Shown: positions 6,660-12,861, counted from the first letter of the stretch. The stretch: 12,861 nucleotides of DNA from Hungatella sp. UBA5982 (GCA_002429965.1 DJBG01000021.1:22678-35538); one strand, 5' to 3'. The notes: a model not told the origin generated them from the letters alone. Made by a program: numbers and translations.

Positions 6660-6702
6660 TTTTTTACTCCTTCTCTGGATCTAGGCTGCCAGTCTAAAAG
6701 GC

Positions 6703-6756
6703 AAAGAGGCCGGTATCCTGCAGCGCTTTACCCTGCGGCGGAAAACCAGCCTCTTT
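6703..6756 (-). terminator. Large stem-loop between the reductase and aldolase genes
   Basis: AAAGAGGC-C-GGT (6703-6714) pairs with ACC-A-GCCTCTTT (6745-6756) with one mismatch, and the loop can form a further GCAG/CTGC stem. On the minus strand only GCCTTTTAG follows, a weak T tract. It fits a partial terminator or an mRNA processing/stability element that separates the first two genes of the operon from the last two. Confidence 0.5.
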
Positions 6757-6766
6757 CTATATCCTG

Positions 6767-7681
6767 TTACCGGCTCTTGTCTTCCATAGCGTGTACCATT
6801 TCAACCACAAGTTCATGGGTCGGTACCGGAATGCCGCATTTCTTTGCAGCCCTTACTACGGAGCCGCTGATTGTATCCACTTCTGTTTTCCGTCCATTTT
6901 GCAGATCTGCACGGATGGAAGTGCAGCCATTTGGAGACATTTCCGAGGTCTTCTTCACCTTTTCCATGATCTCATCGTCGTCCGCATGAAGACCCAGGCC
7001 TCGGGCCACGGAAGCCGCCTCTTTAATCAGGCGCACAGTCATATTCCAGGCGTGTTCATTGGATGCAATATACCCCATATCCACCTGAAGGATGCCTGTT
7101 ACCACACTTAATGATACGTTGGTAAAAAGCTTGTTCCATATTAGCTGCTGGATATTGGAATGGACATTCATACGAAAACCGCAGCATTCAAAAGCTTCTT
7201 TCAGCTTTGGAAGAAACTGCTCCTTATCTTCTGCCAACATGCCCACATTGGTATTGCCTGCGCCGCCTCTTTTTACATAGCCAACGCCCATAACCGCGCC
7301 ATTGTCATCCGTGGTACCGATGATCATGTGATCCCTTGAAACAAACTCCTCCAGGATGTCCTCGTGGCCGGAGCCGTTCTGCAAGGTCATCACATAGGTC
7401 TTAGGACCGATAAAGCTTCTGTTTGTCTCTAATGCCGCTTTGGAATATAAGGATTTAACAAACAGAATGACAAGATCCATTGGCTCCATACCTTCTGTGG
7501 AGGTAACTGCATTGGGACGGTAAATATGCTCCTCGTTATCTTCCAGAAGCTTAATCCCTTCCTTTTGAATGTGGTCCACAACAACAGGCGCCGTATCTAC
7601 CAAATATACATCATTGTTCAGGGATAAACGGGAACCATAGATGGAACCCATGGCCCCTGCCCCTATGACAGCTATTTTCAT
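6767..7681 (-). CDS. Ketopantoate reductase family (PanE/ApbA-like) 2-ketoacid reductase
   Basis: A 304-residue NADP-type reductase of the PanE/ApbA family. The N-terminal Rossmann loop is VIGAGAMGSIYG (5-16). The middle has LQNGSGHEDIL, matching the family's LQNG motif, and the C-terminal helical domain begins at IWNKLFTNVSLS, where the Lys corresponds to the catalytic lysine. A later NGRKTEVDTISG matches the family's substrate-side motif. Pantothenate synthesis is not suggested by the neighbours; reduction of a 2-keto acid made by the pathway is more likely, and many catabolic clusters carry such paralogues. The ATG at 7681 is chosen over the GTG at 7690 because GAGGG then lies at normal spacing. 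The gene starts 15 bases after the cyclase stop. Confidence 0.85.
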   Translation of the reverse strand: MKIAVIGAGAMGSIYGSRLSLNNDVYLVDTAPVVVDHIQKEGIKLLEDNEEHIYRPNAVTSTEGMEPMDLVILFVKSLYSKAALETNRSFIGPKTYVMTLQNGSGHEDILEEFVSRDHMIIGTTDDNGAVMGVGYVKRGGAGNTNVGMLAEDKEQFLPKLKEAFECCGFRMNVHSNIQQLIWNKLFTNVSLSVVTGILQVDMGYIASNEHAWNMTVRLIKEAASVARGLGLHADDDEIMEKVKKTSEMSPNGCTSIRADLQNGRKTEVDTISGSVVRAAKKCGIPVPTHELVVEMVHAMEDKSR

Positions 7682-7696
7682 AAATTTCACCCTCTG

Positions 7697-8386
7697 TTAT
7701 TTTGAAAATTCCGCGATGCCTTCGATGGCATATGCGCGGATCGGGCAGGAATCCAGTCCTTTGATCGGGATCGGAGCGTAGGACATGAAGAAGGTGTCAG
7801 TGGTCAGCTCTTCTAAATTCTTTAATACCTCTAAGAATACCACATCAACCTCCATCAAAACGTCGTGGAATGCACATACATCCTCGTTATTGCTCTCAAT
7901 GGAAACGCCGTCGCCAAAGCCAACGCATTTTACCTTCTTATCCTTTAACCATTCTGCTGTCTCTCGGCAGATGAAAAGGCGCTCATCTTCCGGAGTGTTG
8001 GAAGCAGGAGTGAATGGAGGAAGTTTGCGTGGGGAATCCAGGATAACAATATCCCCCTCTTTGATACGGCCGCCGCAGGCTTTTTCTAAATCTTCTCCCT
8101 TAATTTTGCCGTTAGGCTCCATATGGTTGATGTTTACATAGATTGCGCGGCCCATGAAGGTGCTGATCGGCAGACCCTGTACGTCTGTCCAGTTATCATT
8201 GTGGTGGTATGGACATTCCACATGAGTACCTAAATGACTGGTCAAGTCCATGATCGTGTGGAAATCCGGGATAGGTCCACCTGTGTTGAAACGGAATAAA
8301 TGACACCGCCTTGTCTCAGTTTCCGGATCCAGCTGCTTTGTTAAATCAATAACTCTTAAGCCATTTCCCAGTTCAAATGCGCTCAT
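7697..8386 (-). CDS. Cyclase family metal hydrolase (kynurenine formamidase-like fold)
   Basis: A 229-residue member of the cyclase family (PF04199 type), which includes kynurenine formamidase KynB, isatin hydrolase and several lactone or amide hydrolases. The metal signature is HLGTHVECPYHH: His51, His55, Glu57 and His61. The third position is normally Asp, so Glu57 is a conservative change. FGDGVSIE (about 155-162) and a C-terminal Pro/Ile-rich strand region also fit. It is cytoplasmic, with no signal peptide. No tryptophan genes are nearby, so KynB function is unlikely; opening of a lactone, lactam or formamide intermediate in the sugar-acid route is a more fitting guess. A perfect AGGAGG (8400-8395) precedes the ATG. 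It is the first gene of the operon and lies behind the operator-controlled promoter. Confidence 0.85.
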   Translation of the reverse strand: MSAFELGNGLRVIDLTKQLDPETETRRCHLFRFNTGGPIPDFHTIMDLTSHLGTHVECPYHHNDNWTDVQGLPISTFMGRAIYVNINHMEPNGKIKGEDLEKACGGRIKEGDIVILDSPRKLPPFTPASNTPEDERLFICRETAEWLKDKKVKCVGFGDGVSIESNNEDVCAFHDVLMEVDVVFLEVLKNLEELTTDTFFMSYAPIPIKGLDSCPIRAYAIEGIAEFSK

Positions 8387-8432
8387 TGTTTATACCTCCT
8401 GTGTAATAAAATAGTTTTTTCTTTCTCGTCCT

Positions 8433-8462
8433 ATTATACCAGTATACCGGTATACCGGTCAA
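8433..8462 (-). promoter_or_regulatory. Promoter of the minus-strand operon (8386 to 4659)
   Basis: On the minus strand TTGACC (8462-8457) and a perfect TATAAT (8438-8433) are 18 bases apart, about 47 bases upstream of the cyclase ATG. The spacer is filled by the GntR-type palindrome, so a bound regulator would directly block RNA polymerase. Confidence 0.8.
8435..8459. promoter_or_regulatory. GntR/FCD-type operator array (TATACC repeats, ACCGGTATACCGGT palindrome)
   Basis: A perfect 14-bp palindrome ACCGGTATACCGGT occupies 8446-8459. TATACC also occurs three times with an 8-bp period at 8435, 8443 and 8451, so a second overlapping palindrome GTATACCGGTATAC (8442-8455) is present. GTATAC-centred palindromes with flanking G/C are typical of FadR-branch GntR operators. 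The array lies between the minus promoter's -35 and -10 and 14 bases from the -35 of the plus promoter, so the GntR protein at 8569 is the natural ligand. Confidence 0.75.
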
Positions 8463-8472
8463 TCTTTTTTTA

Positions 8473-8501
8473 TTGACTTAATGGGTCTTTTCGGGTATGA
8501 T
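8473..8501 (+). promoter_or_regulatory. Promoter of the second GntR gene
   Basis: TTGACT (8473-8478) and TATGAT (8496-8501) are separated by exactly 17 bases. The inferred start of transcription is near 8508, giving a leader of about 60 bases that contains a perfect stem-loop at 8521-8540. Confidence 0.75.
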
Positions 8502-8520
8502 ATTTTCCGTAGCACCTATA

Positions 8521-8540
8521 GCCAGACAAGGTTGTCTGGC
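8521..8540 (+). promoter_or_regulatory. Inverted repeat in the leader of the second GntR gene
   Basis: GCCAGACAA (8521-8529) and its exact reverse complement (8532-8540) are separated by only two bases. It lies about 13 to 32 bases after the inferred transcription start. It has no T tract, so it is more likely an operator than a terminator; as RNA the two-base loop would be strained. A roadblock site for autoregulation is plausible. Confidence 0.5.
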
Positions 8541-8568
8541 ATTTCCACGAATATGACAGGAGTCTTTC

Positions 8569-9216
8569 ATGAACGATACCGGTTCCCTGCAATATCAGGC
8601 TTATCATACAATTAAAGAACAGATCCTTTCCAATGCTCTGGACTCAGAGGTTTTGTACTCGGAAACCAGACTGGCTAAGGAGCTGGGTATTTCCCGGACC
8701 CCTCTGCGGGAGGCACTTCAATATCTTTCCCAGGAAGGCTATATCACCATTATTCCAAGCCGCGGATTCATGATCCGGCGTCTGGATAAGGAGACTATGC
8801 GGGAATCCATCCAGATCCGCTGCGCCATTGAAGGCTTTTGCGTCCATCTGGCCGCAGGCTGCGAGGATGAAAAACGGTTTCACAAACTATTAAAGGATAT
8901 GGAAGATTCCCTTACCAGGCAGAAAACCGCCCTCTCCGCCAAGAACTTCCCGGATTCTTTTACAGAAGAGGATCACCAGTTCCATATGCTTTTGGTCCAT
9001 TTCGCTGAGAACAGCGAATTTGACCATTTATTCCAGCGCCTTCTCTATACCATCCATCTGACCACTGCCAATGCCCTGACCGTCGCCGGCCGTGCCCAGG
9101 CAACCTATGAAGAGCATTTGACCTTTTTTCATCATTTAAAAAAGGGGGACAGCCTCCAGGCCTATCAGGTCCTGATCGATCATCTTATGATGCCTTTGAC
9201 CATGAATATCATTTAA
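8569..9216 (+). CDS. GntR family transcriptional regulator, FCD-type
   Basis: A 215-residue FadR-branch GntR regulator. The winged helix covers about residues 8-75, with SETRLAKELGISRTPLREAL and the wing IIPSRGFMIRRL. The FCD domain follows and, unlike the regulator at 1666, keeps the metal-type pattern: Asp and His in EEDHQFHMLL, His in EEHLTFFHHL and a final His in LIDHLMMP. AGGAG at 8558-8562 supports the ATG. It is divergent from the cyclase operon with a shared operator array between the two promoters, so it most likely represses that operon and adjusts its own expression, being released by a pathway intermediate. It is convergent with the operon ending at 9265. Confidence 0.9.
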   Translation: MNDTGSLQYQAYHTIKEQILSNALDSEVLYSETRLAKELGISRTPLREALQYLSQEGYITIIPSRGFMIRRLDKETMRESIQIRCAIEGFCVHLAAGCEDEKRFHKLLKDMEDSLTRQKTALSAKNFPDSFTEEDHQFHMLLVHFAENSEFDHLFQRLLYTIHLTTANALTVAGRAQATYEEHLTFFHHLKKGDSLQAYQVLIDHLMMPLTMNII

Positions 9217-9222
9217 CGCTTT

Positions 9223-9255
9223 CTGTCCGGCCTGGGTTTTCTCTAAGCCGGACAG
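9223..9255. terminator. Stem-loop between convergent GntR and YhcH genes
   Basis: CTGTCCGGC (9223-9231) pairs perfectly with GCCGGACAG (9247-9255) around a 15-base loop. It sits between two convergent stop codons and so probably serves both as terminator. Neither side has a strong T run (plus side ATTGATTTG), so efficiency may be modest. Confidence 0.6.
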
Positions 9256-9264
9256 ATTGATTTG

Positions 9265-9717
9265 TTAAAGTGCGATCTTAACTACGACCTTCTTTACCTC
9301 ACAAGGTGTTCCTGCCGCACAGCGGGGCTTGTGGGCATCCGCTGGGGCCACAATGATTAAATCTCCTTCTTCCAACAGAACACTGCCGCTAAACTCTGGT
9401 TCCTCATAGAAGATCACATCGTTTTCCTCGATCCGTTCCTTCACCGTTAAGCCGTCTCTTTTACAGACCCCGAACTGTTCCCTGCCGGAAACCATGTACT
9501 GAATATCAAAATATTTCTCATGGGTCTCAAAGGATCCCTGATCTGCCGGAAAGGTGGTGTACTCCTGTACATTTGCCACCACAATGTCTCCCTTGACCGG
9601 ATAGCTTCCTGCCGGTAAAGAGCGGATATCCGTTTCTCTCAGCCACTCATAGGCTGCCCGGAATTTATCTTCCAGATAATCGTACTTCTCTGCAACTGAA
9701 ATATTAGAAAAAAGCAT
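9265..9717 (-). CDS. YhcH/YjgK/YiaL family protein (second copy)
   Basis: A 150-residue protein of normal family length. The signature ETHEKYFDIQYMVSG gives Glu64, His66 and Asp71, and His129 (PADAHKP) followed by KKVVVKI completes the expected pocket. It lies directly downstream of a YiaK-like reductase gene (41-base gap), the same order as yiaK-yiaL in E. coli, which supports the YiaL-like assignment. AAGGGAG precedes the ATG. It is quite diverged from the copy at 3262-3792, so the two probably serve different sugars or were acquired separately instead of being a recent duplicate. Confidence 0.9.
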   Translation of the reverse strand: MLFSNISVAEKYDYLEDKFRAAYEWLRETDIRSLPAGSYPVKGDIVVANVQEYTTFPADQGSFETHEKYFDIQYMVSGREQFGVCKRDGLTVKERIEENDVIFYEEPEFSGSVLLEEGDLIIVAPADAHKPRCAAGTPCEVKKVVVKIAL

Positions 9718-9731
9718 AAGTTTTCTCCCTT

Positions 9732-9751
9732 CTGCTCCCCATGGAGAGCAG
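9732..9751 (-). repeat. Small stem-loop between the reductase and YhcH genes
   Basis: CTGCTC (9732-9737) and GAGCAG (9746-9751) form a 6-bp stem with an 8-base loop, placed immediately before the ribosome site of the YhcH gene on the minus strand. It may protect or separate the two messages; no regulatory role is shown. Confidence 0.35.
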
Positions 9752-9758
9752 TTCCTTT

Positions 9759-10808
9759 TTATTTGCTTGCAATATCCTTTGTATCCAGTTCACCTTCTGA
9801 AATGGCAACTACCTGGGCCCATACAGTCTCATCCACAGATACGCCGTCCTTCATGCTGCGTTCCCTGGAGGCAATGGTCCGTTCCCCTGGACAGGTAACC
9901 TGACCGCCTTCCCGCTCTGGATGGCTTGCATCCGCTGCAGCAACCCTCCGGTTGAGCATCTCCTGGATTTCTTCCTTTGTTCCAAAGAGATATGGATCAT
10001 AGGCAATGAAAATCTGACAGCAACCAGTGCAGCTTCCTCTTCCTTCTTCATCCATATCAAAACCGCTGTTTGCATTTGCCATAAGGGCAGCTGCAAGATC
10101 CAGGGCAATGGCCATGCCGCTTCCCTTCCAGTAACCGGTTGGCAGAATCCTCATGCTCTCCTCAATGGCTCCCGGATCATCCGTTAAGTTTCCGTCTTTA
10201 TCGAAGCCTCCGGGGAATGGAAGCTTTTTGTCAGCCAGGCGGTAAACTCCAAGCTTTCCATAAGCATACTGGCTCATAGCCATATCGAGCACAATAGGGC
10301 CATCCTCTCTTGGTATGGCAATGCAGAACGGGTTATTTCCCACGCCTGGTTTATCACTGCCCCACAAAGGCATACAGCTCTCCGTATTGATCCAGCTCAT
10401 GCCCATGAAGCCGGCTTCCGCCATTCTCCATGCATAGGTGCCGCCTCTCATCCAGTGGGTCGTATTTCTTAAGGCAACGCAGCCGATCCCATGTTCCTTG
10501 GCAAGCTCCATGGCCCGGTCTGCGCAAAACAGGGCATTGGTAATGCCGATACCCAGATGTCCGTCGTAATTTTCAACGGCTCCCCTGGCTCCTAAAAGCT
10601 CCGGCTTTCCCTCTGGATTCACCCAGCCTTTCCGAACATACTCCACAAAACGTGGAACACGGTTCAGTCCGTGGCTCTCCACTCCATCTGCACTGGACTG
10701 GGCATGGATGGTTGCACAGACCTCAGCCTGTTCCATGGTAAGCCCGGTATTCAACATCGCTTTTTTAACTGTTTCTTTTACTGTCTCATATGGAATTTTT
10801 AGACTCAT
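9759..10808 (-). CDS. dlgD: 2,3-diketo-L-gulonate reductase (YiaK-like, Ldh_2 family)
   Basis: A 349-residue NAD(P)H-dependent 2-ketoacid reductase of the malate/L-lactate dehydrogenase-like (Ldh_2) family. It matches E. coli YiaK/DlgD in distinctive stretches recalled from memory: ESHGLNRVPRF with catalytic His46, GIGCVALRNTTHWMRGG (107-123), and MRILPTGYWKGSGMAIALDL (219-238). These separate it from AllD-type ureidoglycolate dehydrogenases. The expected reaction is reduction of 2,3-diketo-L-gulonate to 3-keto-L-gulonate, or a close relative. It has a longer C-terminal segment than YiaK and an unusual Cys cluster, CTGCC (260-264). AGGAG precedes the ATG. It starts 18 bases after the HExxH gene and is followed by the YiaL-like gene, so all are one operon. 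Confidence 0.82.
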   Translation of the reverse strand: MSLKIPYETVKETVKKAMLNTGLTMEQAEVCATIHAQSSADGVESHGLNRVPRFVEYVRKGWVNPEGKPELLGARGAVENYDGHLGIGITNALFCADRAMELAKEHGIGCVALRNTTHWMRGGTYAWRMAEAGFMGMSWINTESCMPLWGSDKPGVGNNPFCIAIPREDGPIVLDMAMSQYAYGKLGVYRLADKKLPFPGGFDKDGNLTDDPGAIEESMRILPTGYWKGSGMAIALDLAAALMANANSGFDMDEEGRGSCTGCCQIFIAYDPYLFGTKEEIQEMLNRRVAAADASHPEREGGQVTCPGERTIASRERSMKDGVSVDETVWAQVVAISEGELDTKDIASK

Positions 10809-10826
10809 ATTTTCTCCTGCTTTCTT

Positions 10827-11603
10827 TTAAGCGGTCCGCGGAGTTCTCCCTGCGCAGACCATCATCTCCTCGTAAAGGCCGCTGGCTTCTTCCGGTGAAT
10901 AGCCATAGACCAAAAATACATCCATTATATAGGGGGAATAGGTAATTCCCATGATCTCCTGGGCAAATCCCATTGCCGCTATCTCGCTGAAGGCAATCAC
11001 ATTGGAATCATTATGAAGAAAACCAAGGGACCACAGCCTGACCTTTTCTGTCTTCGTGAAAATTTCATGCTTATATTGCTCTTCCACGCTATGAAAGAGC
11101 TCGTGGGCCAGCAAAAGGCGGCTGATATCAAGCCCCTCTGCCAGCAGTTTTAAAATCCCCGGATTTTCAAAGAGCTTCTCCCCTTTTTTCACCGCATCCA
11201 TATAGATGCAGATTTTATTGGGTATCCGGTATTCAGCGAAAAGCACCCGGTCGGTTTTTTCCGGGAATTCCGGATAAGAAATATCCATGCCCATGGCTTT
11301 TGCCAGCTTCTTCGGATCTCTTGTCTGGTACTTTTCACTAACCTTCCGGGCATAGTCTCTGCCGCAGGCCAGACTTTTCTCCATCCATTCCCTTCGCTGT
11401 TCCTCGTTAAACTTTCCATTTAAAGGCTCTCTGGAAAATGCATAGGAATACCATTCCACCGGTTCTATTTCCGCTAAGTCCTTTAACATATCTTCTACTG
11501 GACGTACATCAAAGTGGGGGCGTTCATATCCTCTTGTTCTCTGCTTTCCAAAAAGTCCCTCTGCAATGGGCTTTAGGGCATTCTGAAACTCTTCTTTCTT
11601 CAT
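10827..11603 (-). CDS. Divergent ImmA/IrrE-like zincin (HExxH protein)
   Basis: A 258-residue protein I do not recognise by name. HELFH (167-171) gives a zinc site with His167, Glu168 and His171, inside RLLLAHELFHSVEEQ. Thirty-six residues later SEIAAMGFAQEIMG (206-219) resembles the second motif of ImmA/IrrE (M78) peptidases, where a Glu followed by A-x-x-FA-x-x-L supplies the third ligand. The preceding YQTRDPKKLAKAMGMDI also fits the N-terminal part of that domain. About 75 residues lie ahead of it, without a helix-turn-helix. No signal peptide or membrane segment is seen. The gene begins 6 bases after the HyuA-like stop, with AGGAG inside that gene's end, so it is translationally close and part of the operon. 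It could be a peptidase acting on a regulator or an amide hydrolase on the pathway substrate; both are inference. Confidence 0.7.
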   Translation of the reverse strand: MKKEEFQNALKPIAEGLFGKQRTRGYERPHFDVRPVEDMLKDLAEIEPVEWYSYAFSREPLNGKFNEEQRREWMEKSLACGRDYARKVSEKYQTRDPKKLAKAMGMDISYPEFPEKTDRVLFAEYRIPNKICIYMDAVKKGEKLFENPGILKLLAEGLDISRLLLAHELFHSVEEQYKHEIFTKTEKVRLWSLGFLHNDSNVIAFSEIAAMGFAQEIMGITYSPYIMDVFLVYGYSPEEASGLYEEMMVCAGRTPRTA

Positions 11604-11609
11604 AATTGA

Positions 11610-12861
11610 TTAAATCTCCTGTATGGAAGCAACGATCAGTACATCTTCCTCCGGTTCCCGGTCTCCTAAATCCAGATTCATAAGAAGCATAATCTGCTCT
11701 AAATCTACTGCACTGTAGTCGCATACCCTGGGTCCGAAGCATACGAAGAAATCTGGACGCAGCACAGTATCTGTCATAAACACGGCATTTTCCTTCCAAA
11801 GCTTTTCCACAACTGCTTCGTAATCCTTTACCTTGCATTTCTCCACAACACCGTCGGAACACTGTACTTTAATGAATCCCTTGCTGTCTACAATACGCAG
11901 AGGTGATTTTCCGTCTTTTTCCCCTTTATAGACAAAGAACTTGTCTGTCATTTCTGCCAAAACCACATTGCAGATCTTGGGACCGAAATCCTGTAAGGCA
12001 AGCTCGCAAGCCTCCGGCTCTTCGCAGGCCTTTAAAAGATCTGTGGTCTTCACCTCTGTGGATCCTGTGGCTATGGCCGTTACCTTTCCTGTCTGGCTGT
12101 CGATCTCAATATGGATCTCTACCGAATCAGGAGAAGCACCGGAGCTGACTGCCAGATCTGCTGCCTCTTTTTTCAGTTCGCGGATGTCTTCCTGTGAGGG
12201 GTTTGGAATCACACGCTCTACCACGTCGCGAACCATGGAAAGCGCCACACCAATAGAAGAAATTACTTCCGCATTTTCCGGAATGCTGTACTGAAGTCCC
12301 ATCTTGCCGGCACAGTAAGGAACCAGGGAAGCGGCACCGCCTCCGCAGCCTACCAGCTTCATGCTGTCATGATCCAGCTTGTACTTTTCAGCCAGTGAGC
12401 TGATGCAGGCGTTGATCTTTTCAAAGTCCTTATCCAGAATCTGGGTAGCCAGTTCTTCTACTGTTATGCCAAGCTTATCAGCAACCGGCTGCATGGCTTT
12501 TCTGGCGGAATTGGCATTGCCGTGGGCAAAGTATTTTTCATCAATAAGGCCCAGAACGTTTGCGGCGTCCGTATTGGTAAAGCATATGCGCTTTCCATTT
12601 TTTAACCGCAGGGTTACGTAGTCGCCCGGATCTCCCGGCTTTGGGCTGACCATTTCGATCTGGGGATCAACAATCTCCTCCTCCGGCATAAAGCAGGCAT
12701 ATTCACAGCCGGCGATATGGGCGGAACGGGGGCCTACGTCTACGACGCATTTATCATTGATACGGACCATGGAACCGCCTGCGCATCCTAATATCCGGAC
12801 ATCCAGAGAGTTGATATAGGTGTCATGACCACCAATTTTAGCATAATCCACTCCAGGACGG
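11610..12861 (-). CDS. Hydantoinase/oxoprolinase (HyuA-like) protein, C-terminal part
   Basis: The frame is open to the window edge, so this is the last 416 or so residues of a larger protein. It belongs to the hydantoinase A/5-oxoprolinase family, ATP-dependent enzymes that open hydantoin or oxoproline rings. Visible family marks are GCAGGSMVRI and VDVGPRSAHIAG near the start of the visible part, and GCGGGAASLVPYCAG followed by VISSIGVALSMVRDVVERV, the typical glycine-rich nucleotide-domain region. The C-terminal 180 residues are less typical. A GTG at 12851 should not be taken as the start, since the family sequence continues upstream (RPGVDYAKIGGHD). No HyuB partner is visible. Its place ahead of a diketogulonate reductase suggests a cyclic amide or carboxylation-type step, which is inference. 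Confidence 0.85.
   Translation of the reverse strand, partial: RPGVDYAKIGGHDTYINSLDVRILGCAGGSMVRINDKCVVDVGPRSAHIAGCEYACFMPEEEIVDPQIEMVSPKPGDPGDYVTLRLKNGKRICFTNTDAANVLGLIDEKYFAHGNANSARKAMQPVADKLGITVEELATQILDKDFEKINACISSLAEKYKLDHDSMKLVGCGGGAASLVPYCAGKMGLQYSIPENAEVISSIGVALSMVRDVVERVIPNPSQEDIRELKKEAADLAVSSGASPDSVEIHIEIDSQTGKVTAIATGSTEVKTTDLLKACEEPEACELALQDFGPKICNVVLAEMTDKFFVYKGEKDGKSPLRIVDSKGFIKVQCSDGVVEKCKVKDYEAVVEKLWKENAVFMTDTVLRPDFFVCFGPRVCDYSAVDLEQIMLLMNLDLGDREPEEDVLIVASIQEI

Noticed and set aside
7682..7690. GTG start for the PanE-like gene
   Set aside because: It would abut the GAGG site with no spacing; ATG 7681 has correct spacing and begins at the usual MKIAVIG.
7697..8386. True kynurenine formamidase (KynB)
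   Set aside because: Only the fold signature supports it; no tryptophan-degradation genes are present and the motif Asp is Glu.
9759..10808. Ureidoglycolate dehydrogenase (AllD) for the Ldh_2 family gene
   Set aside because: Length fits, but the HWMRGG and RILPTGYWKGSG motifs match YiaK, and no allantoin genes are near.
11941..12294. 117-codon frame antisense to the HyuA-like gene
   Set aside because: Serine-rich antisense shadow of a well-supported gene.
11610..12851. GTG at 12851 as the true start of the HyuA-like gene
   Set aside because: The frame stays open to the window edge and family-like sequence continues upstream; the protein is 5'-truncated by the window.
1..12861. CRISPR array, phage att sites or riboswitch
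   Set aside because: No regularly spaced direct repeats, no second copy of the tRNA 3' end and no recognisable riboswitch core were seen on either strand.

Overview
The window reads as a chromosomal segment of an anaerobic Clostridia member, most likely a Lachnospiraceae of the Lacrimispora/Enterocloster type. This rests on strong AGGAGG-type ribosome binding sites, a DUF4489 protein (a family I associate with Clostridia), the gene families present and moderate GC in the metabolic part. Species cannot be fixed from the sequence alone. There are two compositional parts: about 1-1200 is AT-rich, and from about 1215 onward the DNA is clearly richer in G+C and densely coding.

Left part (1-1665): the 5' portion of a cysteine-rich protein with two tandem DUF4489 units on the minus strand, with a good sigma-A promoter; a small possible insertion-sequence scrap; a tRNA-Gly(GCC) on the minus strand with its own promoter and terminator; then a mostly gene-free stretch with a possible decayed ORF and structured leader DNA.

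Right part (1666-12861): a sugar-acid-type catabolic region in three transcription blocks. Block 1 (+, 1666-4616) is a GntR/FCD regulator, an SDR sugar-acid dehydrogenase, a YhcH/YiaL-family protein and an M28-type aminopeptidase, tightly packed with overlapping ends. Block 2 (-, 8386-4659) converges on block 1 over a shared strong hairpin and encodes a cyclase (kynurenine formamidase-like) metal hydrolase, a ketopantoate-reductase-like enzyme, a NanA-like DapA-family aldolase and a zinc MDR dehydrogenase. It is divergent from a second GntR/FCD regulator (+, 8569-9216), and the shared promoter region carries a palindromic TATACC operator array. Block 3 (-, from beyond 12861 to 9265) encodes the C-terminal part of a hydantoinase/oxoprolinase HyuA-like protein, a divergent ImmA/IrrE-like HExxH protein, a YiaK-type 2,3-diketo-L-gulonate reductase and a second YhcH/YiaL protein.

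Taken together (inference): the locus mixes parts known from sialic acid operons (NanA-like aldolase, YhcH, GntR/FCD regulator) and from the E. coli yia operon (YiaK, YiaL), and adds amide or lactone hydrolases (HyuA-like, cyclase, M28). This suggests breakdown of an uncommon keto- or amino-sugar acid, or of a sugar-acid conjugate with an amide, ring or lactone bond. No transporter or sugar kinase lies in the window, so the substrate stays unknown. The most unusual element is the ImmA/IrrE-like protein embedded in a metabolic operon.
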